DNA of 61,013 nucleotides, taken from positions 1 through 61,013 of the forward strand of contig FLMG01000982.1 of NCBI GenBank assembly GCA_900088475.1. The letters run 5' to 3'. This document shows positions 24,436 to 35,900 of the stretch, piece by piece. Made by a program: the position numbers and the translations under genes. The notes under the pieces were generated by a model. That model saw only the letters and a program-made list of their open reading frames with translations. It had not been told where the DNA came from and ran no database searches. Source of the stretch: Hyphochytrium catenoides (Eukaryota; Sar; Hyphochytriomycetes; Hyphochytriales; Hyphochytriaceae). How positions within the stretch are numbered: the first letter of the stretch is position 1; every line of letters starts with the position of its first letter.

Positions 24436-24877
24436 GTTTCTTTCTTTGACATCATGAAAGGCGTCAGAGAGGGTGAACAGGAGACAAAATGTGGATGTAG
24501 ATTCTCTACCTTATCCGACCCCCTTAGCCACTCCTTTCTCTATCTTCACACGAGCTAATCCCTAGAGCAAACTGGTAAAAGAGTCATTCTGTGCCTCCTT
24601 AGATATTCTTCCTACAACGAAGGTTAATTGGTTCAATGGTCGAAAGGGTTATGGTGGAGCTTATGCAGCAAAGCTTCAAAAATTGCCGTGCGCCTTGACT
24701 TACAGACTAGACCGGTATACAACTTATTATTTGAGTCTGTTCCAGATTTCTCCACTTGCGAGGTGACCCATTAGAATATCGCGTCTTCAGTCTGCAAACG
24801 GCACACCTTCAGTCTGCGAACCGCACACGTTCAGTCTACAGATTGGCCAAGGCTCGAGTATCATCAACTCCGATTAA

Positions 24878-25292
24878 TTAGCAGAGGATCAGATAAGATT
24901 GAGGGGATTGCAAGCGGTAACAAGCGGCAGGAGAGGTGAGAGAACCGACAGGCCGAACCAAAGTGTAGAGACAGACAGAGTGGTGAGAGACAGCACCTAG
25001 TGTGGGAAAGTATGGAAGAGTAGGAGGAAAGATAAGCCACACAAAGTTAGTGAGAGAGCCAGAGTAAACAAGACATTGAGCGAGAAAGAATACGAAAGAG
25101 ATAGCAAGTAAGGTATTGGCATTGAGGAAATAGAATAGAGGTAGACCGAAGACGGCTAGACAGAGCGAGATCGAGAGAGAGAGGTCTTGCCAAACTTGGT
25201 ATTTGGCTGTCCGAGGTGAGGTGAGCGGCGAGAGGAAGAGAAAGTACAAAATACCGCACTTTAGTGACCACTAGAATGTACGCATTGCTCAT
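24878..25292 (-). CDS. Possible exon(s) of an unidentified membrane protein
   Basis: An open minus-strand frame at 25249-24878 codes for a hydrophobic stretch containing 'ISLCLAVFGLPLFYFL' and 'NTLLAISFVFFLAQCLV', consistent with two or three membrane segments. A short ATG-led segment just upstream (25292, 'MSNAYILVVTK') ends before a GTGCGG. I found no family match and no confirmed splice chain. The pyrimidine-rich composition could produce such a frame by chance. Confidence 0.25.
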
Positions 25293-25777
25293 AATCCTAC
25301 AGGTCTTGTATCAGTTAACGCACATGCCGTTGCCACCAAATGTGCGGAGTCAACTGGGCACATGGTGGAGATGTGTGATCTAGAGGTGAAAAAGGACTTC
25401 TGATCGTGCTGGAGTGCACCACTGATCATGATGATGAAAGATGAAGCAATTGTCAGCACTATGCTTTGCTGTACGCTCGATGGCCATCATCGGCAACCCA
25501 ACGCAGGATAACTGCCCCGGAACTAAGGAGATTATTCGGTTTGTCTACGGAGCTTATAATAATCAGTTTAATTGCTTGCGCCACGCATTGACTGCTTTCA
25601 GCATCAGGCCCAACATACTTCGGGGAGTACGCCATACAGTAAACACGGCAGCCCTCCGGGTTTGCTTCCGGATGAGGTCCGTTTGACGGGCTCCCCTATG
25701 CAGGCTCCCCAAGGCGACATAAATGGCCGACCAACAACTAGGAGCTGCCAAGGCTGCACGCTAGCAACCACTGAAAG

Positions 25778-27091
25778 CTATCGGTGCCGCACCTGGACTA
25801 TCTCTCTGATGTTTGAATGGCCATCTTCAATGTGCTCAACTACTTCAGCCTTTAAACGTCCATCAGCTTCTATTAGGTCCATGAAGTCCTGAACACTGCC
25901 CCCTGTTCCGAAGTAATACCTCTTGGCTCCGATCAGGGCAGTTCCATTTTCACTTAGGAGGTCTAGTATGGCCTACAGGTGGGGCTTTGATTGGTTGACT
26001 TTGAATCTAAGGGGAGGATGTCAGTCATACCGTGAACAGTCTTCGAGTCGTCTCCTCAGTGTACAGCGTATCAGCACTCAATATCAGGTCAAATCTGAAG
26101 GTCCTGATAGTCCCCAGGTCTGCGGCAAGCTTCTCAGGCAGTCCTTTCCAGTCTCCAAAGTAATAGAGTGCTTCCGAGGATTGGCCTATGGCGTTCAGCA
26201 GCACGTTGGGATGGGTTGCCAGTGCAAGGACCTCCTTATTATAGTCCGAGAATACTGTCCTGGCACCTATTGCACAAATGTTCAGTCAGATGTCTTTCTT
26301 GCAAGTACACATCGCCTCTTTAGACCCCCGTCTAATCAATCAAGGTTGTCTTCGTCGTGTACCAGGGTCCAGCACCTCTAATTATCCCACTACCATCCTC
26401 CACCGCCCTCTTTCCTTCTCTCGGTGTACCTTGCTGTAGAGCGAAGATGCCAGGTAAGCCATGTCCGCATCCTAACTGCAAGGCAAAACAGGGAAGATGG
26501 TGGGTAAGATGATGCTTTTTTGGTTAACGCTTAGGAAAAGACCCCATCTCACCTCGATAGTACAGTTAAATGGCAGAGTGCTCTTGTGGCGTTGAAGATA
26601 CCGCAGCAGGTCGATGGAACATTCCCAAACCTTCAATCCGCCCTCATAGACGCCGTTTAGTATGTCTGTACGTGCGATCACTTCTGCCAACTCTCCAACA
26701 TCTAGAGACGAGGAAACGACCGCTAAACATAAATGCCCAATGCTTATCGTATCGTACTTCGTTTACCTTCATCCATTGCGTCTCCATCTCCGGCCACTTG
26801 ACCCCCAACCTGAACTACCTTAAAGGTGAGCCCATCAACAAGTAGCTCCTCGGCTCTTAGCTCCTGGCTAGATTTCGGGATAGGCACATACCTCTCCGCC
26901 TGTTTGGCGGAGGTGGTGTCCACGACCTTGGAGCCACCAGTCTCTTTACTAGACAATGTCGTCTGGCTCTCTGCCTGATTTGAAAGTAAGTTTTATCCAT
27001 AGATAAATATCAGCTCTGAACACTAGTAACAAGGCTGAGTAGTAACGCTTACATCATCAGGCTCGTTGAAGTTGAACTTGAAGGCGTCCAT
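25778..27091 (-). CDS. METTL18: Histidine protein methyltransferase 1 homolog (METTL18/HPM1)
   Basis: Six exons in phase: 27091-27053, 26974-26767, 26701-26553, 26475-26430, 26266-26031 and 25972-25778, 290 aa. The N-terminus MDAFKFNFNEPDD matches the F-x-F-N-F start of the family. The hallmark 'DILNGVYEGGLKVWECSIDL' is present, followed by SAM motif I (LGCGHGLPGI), 'VFSDYNKEVL', the 'RFDLILSADTLY' motif and a C-terminal 'GAKRYYFGTGGSVQDFMDLI'. In yeast and human this enzyme methylates a histidine of ribosomal protein uL3. Introns are short, 58-163 bases. The gene is divergent from the Tousled-like kinase gene about 0.9 kb away. Two short frames (exons 1 and 4) would be missed by ORF callers. 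Confidence 0.94.
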
Positions 27092-27998
27092 GCGTGATGT
27101 GCTGGAGACGTCCCAATCGATGCTCAGCTCACACCGCTAATTAGAACATGATGGGCATCATGGCCTCCGCCGCGTCTCCTAGTCGTTGAGTCCTAAACGT
27201 CGGACTGTCTGTACCACCAGACAAAGCCTCGACCGAGTACTGCAGATAGGACTAGATGGGCCTTTCCAGAGCTCTTGTGGGTAAAGGTAGGAGAGTTATC
27301 TGCTTTTGGAGGCTCTTGCCAGCTCTCTTGTTTCTGTTTCTGTCTCTCCATCCCATCAGCCATCAGAACAGATCAGAATCCTCTAGTTCTCGTAGTTTAT
27401 AACGAGATGACAACCGCCATCCAGGAACGCCAGACACAAGAGAATCAATAAGAACGGGACGAGACATGATTATCGATTAAAGATAATCCTTCTTCATCCA
27501 GCTTATCGGTGAATCAATTGGGTAAATCTTTAGGAGGAAATTCCTCGAGGTGGGTAGGGCTACAACACTTACCTAATAAGTGAATGGGCAATCCGAGGGC
27601 GGATGGGCCCATTCTGTTTTAGATTCCCGCCAAATTGCTGCGCGGGAATGGTAATCGGTTATCGGCGCTCTCAGACCAGCGACAGCTGCAGAGCACGCAG
27701 CAGAAAAAAGCTCAGAAGTCTTGACTAAGCCTCATTACTCGAGGATTCTCGGTAGAATCTCCTGATAATAGGGCTATGTGCCAAACTCTGCCTCTGACTA
27801 ACTATCAACCAGTCACCTCATAAAGTCACGACCATCTGCGAGCCATCCGAGATACTTGGATGAGCTTCAAATTGTGCGTCGACAATAGGGTACACTACGG
27901 ATACCATGTGAGAACGGTCTAAGGTTTACGGCTTCGATGAGCGCCATTCAAGTCTAGTACGAAAAGAGAGGAGAGAGAACTATAGAATCGTGGACCTG
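27092..27998. other. Divergent intergenic region, METTL18/TLK
   Basis: About 0.9 kb between two ATGs pointing away from each other; presumably both promoters and 5' UTRs. No further gene or repeat is evident. Confidence 0.5.
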
Positions 27999-30900
27999 AT
28001 GACGTCAACAGTAGCGCTAGAGCTCGAAGAGCCTGAGCGAGGTGGTCAAAGCTCTTCTGCTTTCCATGTGATACTTGCGTAGCTGACTGAATCTTTGTTC
28101 GTACCCAGCCATTCTGGAAAGCCTGCGTGGTAACAGCAATAGCAATAGCAATCCTCCTATCGACGAAAGGAAGCTCAAGCTACTTTACAGCAGGATGGTC
28201 AAGACTAACACGTCTCAGGACTCAGTCTCAGATATCCCGCAGGACGAGGTACCATTTCTTCTTTCACTTCTGGGATTTGCACTTCTATATAATGTATGAG
28301 GCCTAAGCATGGCGGGCACTTTATAGGGCTCCAGCCACTCACAAATTGGCTTCACGAAGACAGGGCCGCCGGATAACGTTAAAGATCCTGCGGCCACACC
28401 TCTCCCCTGCGCTAACTCTAATGATAAGGGACCATCAAGCACCGACGAGAACAAAGCTCCAGATTTCCCCTCCGGATATGGTAATGCGCAGCCTCCAGTG
28501 GTTACCGAACCTCACAAAGCCAAGACTTTACAGAGAAGCGCTTCTCCGATACCATCTGGACCGATGGGCCAGCCTCTCGAGACCTCGATAGATAATGCGG
28601 GCAACTCCACACCTAACGCAAGTAGGGACGGGACGGTGCCCTTCGGTACGCTAAGCAGTGCCTTCACTCCTCAGGCAACTGTCTCAAAACGGAAGGCCGG
28701 AAAGGCCATGACCGAGCGGAAGGTGAGTTTGTTGCAGCTGCATGGGCAGAGACAGAAATCGACGTAGAGCAGTGACTAGTAGAATTTGGCATCAGGCAGT
28801 CAAACTAATACATTGGACGGAACTGAGCTAACAGCTTCTAATGGGCAGTGCTTAACTAGAATGACAAAATTACTAACTCTTCCCTTCTAGATTGAGACTG
28901 AGTACACGGAGTTGGCAAGCACGATGGGAACAAGTCTCAATCTGGCCGGCAATAAGAGGCCGAGAGTATCCGGACAATCTACGGACCATACGGCTTGCGC
29001 CTTATCCAGGACGAACTCCTTAGTAGAGTCCTCCACGGAAGCTAGGGTTAAGAGCCAGTGCGACGCGGACCCTCTCACTACAGGCAAATCCCCCCATCGA
29101 GTGCAGCAGAAAGACCTTCGCGCTTTCTTTCAATCCACCCCACTGGAAGGCTTCGCGCGGCGGAACAGCCGTAGAGTCATTAGTCATCCGCCTGCAGTTG
29201 TTCTAACTGACGTTGATGGACAAGGCGTTAGTCAGCGTACGACCCCTAAACATGAAAATGGAAAGATTGAGGTGCCAGAGGCTACGAAAGCTGAATTGGA
29301 AGAGCTCCGAATAGAAAATAACCTACTCAAGCAACAGATTCAGGAGCTGATGGGCATTAAGGAGGTGAGATACTTCCACAAAGATTTTCATTCAAAATCT
29401 TGACAGCATGATTCTACTTCTACTGCAGGATCGAGACAGAAAAGCGAGAGAGTTGGAGGATACCAAGCTCTTCGCGGAGGCCATACGGACAGAGTTGCAG
29501 AAGCAGGAAGAAGAGAATCACAAGCTCCGGGTAGCCACTTGCTCCAACGACTCCACCTAACGATTGCTCCCCTCATCTTTTCTCCCTCAATTGAGATCTT
29601 TTTTAACCTTGATGTTTACATACGTGTGCTCACATACCTGTGCTTTCGTCGATGAGGTTCAGCCATGAGTAATCTGCAGTCCCCTGGTATTCTCAGCTTT
29701 ACCCACCACTAACGCTTTCCTCCAGTCGGAGTTTGAAGCCAAGCAAGCTCGTGCGGCTAAAACGTTAGAGACCATACTTCGACGCGACGCACAGCATACA
29801 GTCAGAGAGACAAGAACTGCTGTGGCCAGAGATGAAATAAGGGTGGGGAGGATAGTCACTCAGCGGTAGGCTATATCTCTTCTTTATACCTTCGTGACGC
29901 CCGGAGTTGTATCTCGTGCCAATTTGCTGCATATCCATCTTGAATATCCTTACTAAAATGAACATCAACCTGTCAGGGCTGGCCATACTCTGGTGGACGT
30001 CTGGGAGGATGGGAGCATGGTAAAGGAGTTAGCAAAAAAACAGGCGGAGCTTCTTCAGCGAAAAGATAATTTTGAACGGCGGAAGAAGCAGCTAGCGAAG
30101 GAAAAGAAGGCAGTTTCCGGAAGTTCTTCTGACGGTGATCCTAGCCTCGCCGCTGTGAGAGAAGAGCTTGACATAGTGAGTACTACCTAATAGCCTCAGT
30201 GTCCTTTGCGTCTTGCTAATTACAACTAGAGTGAGGAAGATTGGGGTGAAGTTTTCCTGACTTGTCTGCCTGTCCGAGACCTGCCTGCTGATTTATCTGA
30301 ATCTGCTTCACCATGGCCCTTGTAGTTGGAACAGGAGGAATCTCTCAAAAACCAACTCGCGGTGTTGAAAAGAGATGAGCAAGCGCTGGTCGAGGAAAAG
30401 GCTAAGATTGAGGTAAGTGTTCGAGTTCCTACCTAACTTGTAACCCGCTTTCTTCGTTTACTTCAGCCATCTGTTTTGACTGTGTTGAGCTTACCCTAAC
30501 TCTATGCGCCTGTCTGAACCCCTTCAACAGTTTGAAAAGCGACTCTTTGCAAGGGAACTCAAGAGGGTCAGAGATGAAGAACGTAAGATATCCCAAGTGT
30601 CTACCTTGTTCTACCTCATTCTAATCACTAATGATGGCACTTGCGCTTGGATAGGGTCTCGCTTCAATCAGAATCCTGTTCTTCACAATCGGTAAGTGAC
30701 GGTATATGCAAAGGTGTCATTGAGGACGCCTCTCAGGGCATGTGATGAGAGTGCTTACGCACAAAGGGCGTCAAATAAGCGGGATCCGCAGCCATTCTCA
30801 CCCATACTTTCGTCCTAGTTATTTATTGCTGGAGCTACTGGGAAAGGAGGCTTCAGCGAAGTGTGGAAGGCGTTCGATCTTCTGGAATACAAAGAGGTGG

Positions 30901-32691
30901 CTGCAAAGATTCACCAGCTGAACACTCAATGGCCGGAGGTAAAGAAGCAGAACTACATCAAGCATGCAACAAGAGAGTACACTATACACAAGGTAAGGTT
31001 GAAAGTGTCCTGCATGCAATTGGCAAAAGACATCGTGTACCTTGGAACTGCCCGTTCTTACCTTTTCTTCACCGCTGCTTGGTTGACTGCTTAGTCGCTG
31101 GTCCATCCACGCGTGGTCCGATTGTACGATGTATTTGAAATTGACGTAAACTCCTTTGCCACGATAATGGAGTTTTGCAATGGTACCGATCTGGATAAAT
31201 ATATCAAGGTAGTAGAACATATCTCCTCCTTTCTCCAGACTCTTTTTTGAGTTATCGAAGCTATGCCTTGGTGTCTGCAGTCATCTACCTGCGGCTTTTT
31301 GCTTGCTGAGTCTTTAGCGACCCATGTCTCGCCCATACAGCACCACTCAAGTAAAGCAAACTAACCAGACCTTGTTCCTTTCAGACACACCGCCTCTTGA
31401 GCGAACGGGAGGCAAAGTCCATCTTGCTTCAAATATTGAGTGGTCTGCTGTATCTCAATACCCCAGATGGGAAAAAGGTGAGCAGCAAAAGAAGCCCTCT
31501 TGACACCGCCGTACACATTACTCTAGTATTTCACATACTTATCCAAGCGGGATGCCGAGTTGTCTCTCATTTGGCTTACTTCTACCTGCTCCATGCCACG
31601 CGGCAGCAATGCATCATACATTATGACCTGAAGCCGGGGAATATTCTATTCGACGAAATGGGGGAGGTTAAGATCACAGACTTCGGGCTATCAAAGATAT
31701 TAGAGAGTGACGACGGCGATGCGACCAGCTTGGAGCTGACGTCGCAAGGCGCAGGAACCTATTGGTAAGCCATGGCCTCTCCCTTCGCATGTAATTTCAC
31801 CTTTCTCTAGGTCACAACTACCTCCTTTCTTGATGATTTTTCTTTCTCTGCCTCAAACGGTTTACGTTATGGGGTTACCTCTTTCACGGAGCAATGTACT
31901 ACTTTCGTTCCTCGCCCTAAGCCTTAATTTTCGTCGTTCTTTGGAAGAGATAATCCGACGTTCGTTCTTCCTCGCCAGGTATCTCCCTCCTGAGTGCTTT
32001 ATGGTGGGCAGCACACCTCCCCGCATATCGTCGAAGGTCAGTTTCAACGGATGGCGTGTAACTCTCTTTGTCTTGATTCTGTAGACTCTTTTCCATGGCA
32101 AGCTCTTCTTTCAGCAACGAGCGCCCGAAAACGGTCCTACTTTATAGTGTGATAACTGCAATGATTGCTAACTGAACCCTTGTGACAACGCACATCTGAC
32201 TCACCATGCACCGTTGCTTTGTAGGTGGATGTATGGTCAGTTGGAGTGATATTCTACCAAATGCTCTATGGTCGCCGTCCTTTTGGTGAAGGTCAAACAC
32301 AAGACAAGATACTGAAGGAGCAGACCATGCTCAGAGCTGTACAAGTGGAGTTTCCACCAAAGCCAGCTGTTTCGTCAGAAGCCAAGGTAAGGTTGCCGAG
32401 CCGGTTGAGGGATGCGGAGGTGGCAAGTCCTGGGGAATATGTCGTGGTGCAGAAGGTTTCCTCTTCCAAGACGGAGGTTGCTTTGGTTCATTGAGCAGTA
32501 CCACTTAGGCGTGGTGAACATGCCCGGTGTGCCCTCTGCCTGTTGCTCCATCCGTTCTTCCACTGCAGCTTTATTGACAGCTGTTTCCTTGTAAATAGGA
32601 CTTTATCCGTGCGTGCCTGACCCATAGACAGATTGACAGACCAGACGTGGTGGCAGCATGCAGCTTACCATATATCAAGAAGAAAAAGTGA
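27999..32691 (+). CDS. TLK: Tousled-like serine/threonine kinase, with an apparent one-base frameshift
   Basis: Seventeen exons: 27999-28041, 28109-28248, 28327-28722, 28891-29364, 29429-29530, 29726-29865, 29977-30175, 30326-30412, 30531-30582, 30655-30691, 30819-30992, 31095-31208, 31385-31477, 31607-31764, 31979-32036, 32225-32386 and 32599-32691. Tousled-like kinases act in chromatin assembly by phosphorylating the histone chaperone Asf1. The N-terminal half is Ser-rich, followed by coiled coils (28891-30582) as in the family. The kinase domain has AAKIHQLN (ATP-binding Lys), [15 protein letters not shown], the TLK-specific '[16 protein letters not shown]' and '[20 protein letters not shown]'. 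All joins are in phase except inside exon 11: the first codons read YLLLELLG, and the rest (GKGGFSEVW) needs one more base near 30840-30846. Total coding length is 2,522 bases, one short of a multiple of three. A poly(A) signal follows at 32741. Confidence 0.92.
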
Positions 32692-32740
32692 ACCTTTGTA
32701 GATGTAAATAGACGCGACCAAGGACACGCCGTCGTTGTAT

Positions 32741-32746
32741 AATAAA
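32741..32746 (+). promoter_or_regulatory. AATAAA polyadenylation signal of the TLK gene
   Basis: A canonical AATAAA lies 50 bases after the TLK stop codon, in the correct orientation. Confidence 0.6.
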
Positions 32747-32967
32747 AGCTTGCATTATAAACCAGTGAAGATGATGGAAGCTTTAGGTCAGGTCTGGGCA
32801 GCTCACCCGCGATATGGAAGCCTTTCCTGGATCCCTCTTATTTGTTAAGCTACCCTCCTCCCACCTTGGACCAACTGGGCCTAACCACTATGGACAAACC
32901 TACTATACAGCCAAATTCACCCTACCCCTAACCATACCTAGATCCTTACTCCACAGCTTGCTCGAGG

Positions 32968-35900
32968 CTAGTGTAGCAGAGCTCGCATCCTGATTTCAAC
33001 CAAATCTGCTTCTGCCCTGTAAAGGATGAGGCCGCAAGTAGAAACGTTGCTCTCCAAGAAGAGAAGCAGTTCTTCTTCCGGGCCTTCCTTCTCACTCACC
33101 ATAGAAGACCACTTATGCATCAACTCCGGTGAACAAAGCGAAAGGAGTAGGCGAAGTGATGGAGAGAGTGTTGACAGATCGATATCGCTTCCATCTGTTC
33201 CAGGTCTATCCAGAGAGAAAGGCTGAGCTAGCTCTTCCTTCCTCACCACGGATCTAACAAACAGAGCCGGGTCGTTGACAGAATGGAGTTGGACCTTTAG
33301 CTCATATATCTCCTTGTCTTCCCTTCCTTTGCCACCTCGCCTTCTGCCTGATGGCAAGAAAGGGAGTACGCGGACCTTTGCATTGACCAACACTGGTATG
33401 CTTTGGCGGATATGAAGCTTCTCACACAGAGGAGAGATGTGCCTGCATGCAAGCGCAGAATGGTTTTGAGAGACGAGTTGCTAAGCAGTGCCTAGGGTTA
33501 GGGTTAGGGTTAGGTGAACAAAAAGTTGATATCTAGGACCAGCTTGCTGGCTATTTAGAAAAGGCAATAACCTTAGGCAAAGGCTTTAGCTGAGCCGTGG
33601 ACTGAGTTCAACGAAAAGAGTCAAGCGCTAGGGTTGAATAGTTTTGGGCGTGCAAAGTAGAGTCTTACTTGACAGCGTAGATCGGATGCTCAATTGCCGA
33701 AGGACTGTAGAAGACCTGCCTAAACTCCTTCACACTAGATGGTAGCTGAAGCAGTGTCCGTTCTGCAGCACGAAGGCCTGCCATTGCGCAGCAGTGAACA
33801 TCACATCAGACTTCAGTTTATGACCACAAATAGAGTCGACAAGACAGTAAGACCAAGCTAAGCAGGAGGGGAAAGGACATAGGGTGTAAGAGGTATACAG
33901 AAGCAGAAAGAGCTGAGTGACCAGGACGGCAACTGCCAAGAGACAGCAAGAAATCTCAAACGACATTCAGAGAAAAAAGGGGCGATTCTAAGCCTAGGCT
34001 TGGCTCTTGACAAAGCCATGTAGACCTAAGGTTGAGTCTATATAAGGGCAGCAGATTGGTTTACCCCGGAGCCTGTGGCCACCTTCCATCTTCTCTATCA
34101 GAAGTCCCGGGAGACCCCTTTTCGTTTGCTCTCCCCACCACGCCAGACAGTCTGACACCTGAGGCAAGAGAGAAAACGCAGTTGGCCTTAATGAAAGTCA
34201 TAGAAGCCCGGATGCATAGCTCCCAGTGGTATGAAACAGACGAACGAAGGTAGGATGCGGTAGGTAGTTGTCCCTAAACAGCTCCTTGTGCGGCATCCTC
34301 TGCAGTCTTACCTCTTTAATCCCACCTAGCTTGGCAAGGGTGGGAGGGATGAGATAGCGAGAGAATCTTGAGGTTCTAAGCATCAATGTGGGCTGCTGCT
34401 GCTTATACTCGTCAAGATCAGGGTGCGATACCACAAGGCACGTGAGGCCAAGAAGATCACCGGGTTGAACTCTGATATAAGAAGAGAGATGAATGTAAGA
34501 GACAAAGGCAAGTGTTGTAACACCAGCTCTCTGATCCTTCCTGCCTTGATCCTCGGATGATACTGCCCCTCATCTACCCTTGGATCTGTTGTCTGGCTCT
34601 TTACTGCCTCTGTCTCTCTTCTCCATGCACTAACAAGCTCTTATGCTTTGGGGCTTAATTTTGAGCTTTGCCCGCACGGGTCCCTCTACCTTTCAAAAGC
34701 TTCAGGCTGTGAGTTGCTGTACGCCTTCACTACCAGGGACCAATCGGAGGTGTGGTCTGTCATACTGATCCAACGGAATTCGTAGAACTGGCCACGGAGG
34801 AAATCGCAATCAGCTCCGGGGCTGCATAGACGACAAACAGCCGGCCAAGTCGACATAGAGTATCAGCTATTGCGGAAGGTTAACTACAGGATTAGCAAGA
34901 ACTGGTGAATCGGCAATCAAGCAAGGTGTCAAGGATTGCAGGTTCGGCGGGATTGCAACGGTTCAACAATAAGGTAAAATCTCTAAGTGACAATCGAGAA
35001 AATGTCAAGGCCGTGAGACCAAGAGAAGGACGATAGCCCCTGACAACCCTCAGAATCCACTGTCTTACTGATATTTGCTTCTCACCTTTCCTCAATCTTA
35101 TGATATTCTCTTTCCACTCTGGAGACGAAGGTGACGACTCCAACTAGACTAGCCATGCTCATCTTCGGACCAGGGTCCTGTCGTAGCTTTGCTAGCGACT
35201 TGAACCTATAGTCCAGTAAGTTCACGACCCTTTCGGACTTGCTTATCTGAGGGAACGATGCTAGAAGGATGAGGAGAGTAAGCCCAAAGGGGCGGTGGTA
35301 GAAGGATGAGCAAAGTAGATATAAGTGGGCTCTTAGACTTGAGGACAGAGTGAACACAGAAAGGTCAGTGGTCCCTCACCTTTTTTAGCAAGATGTAGTG
35401 AAGACAATTGCTCTTCTCTCTCCTCGCCCGTTGGCATGAAGTGCTCGTCAGGTATATACTCCATTGGGTTTTCTATCAACAAGATTGAATTAGACTAGAC
35501 ACGAGCCCAGCAAAAGGCAAGCTCAGCCTTTGTCGTGAGAAGTAGAAAAAAGGCTCATGGCTATATCGACAGAAGGATCACCATTCACTCTCCAAGGACA
35601 GACTTAGATACCCGTGAAGCTCACCTTCCACTCTGTATATGGTTCCTACCGGGTTCGAAGGGTTGACAGAAAGCTCGATGTTGCCAAGGTAGGTGAAGGA
35701 GAGAGGGTTAAGGAGGAACGAACGATCAAAATGAAGCAGTCTCGCCATGAAGAAGCAATTATCGAGAGACAAGGAGACCTAACGCACTCAGCAGACCTGG
35801 ACGGGTATCCGTCTGTTGAACGGCCAGGGAACTAGACCTCCCAAAGGGGAAAGATACAGAGATTAAAGGATTGAGAAGGATATCTTTTAACCACATATCC

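Noticed and set aside
33730-33966. Cys-containing frame (CPFPSC...SICGHK) as the missing zinc ribbon of RPA DBD-C
   Set aside because: It ends with a stop in its own frame, is not in phase with the downstream exon at 33777, and the spacing of its Cys differs from CxxC pairs. I kept it only as something to check by cDNA.
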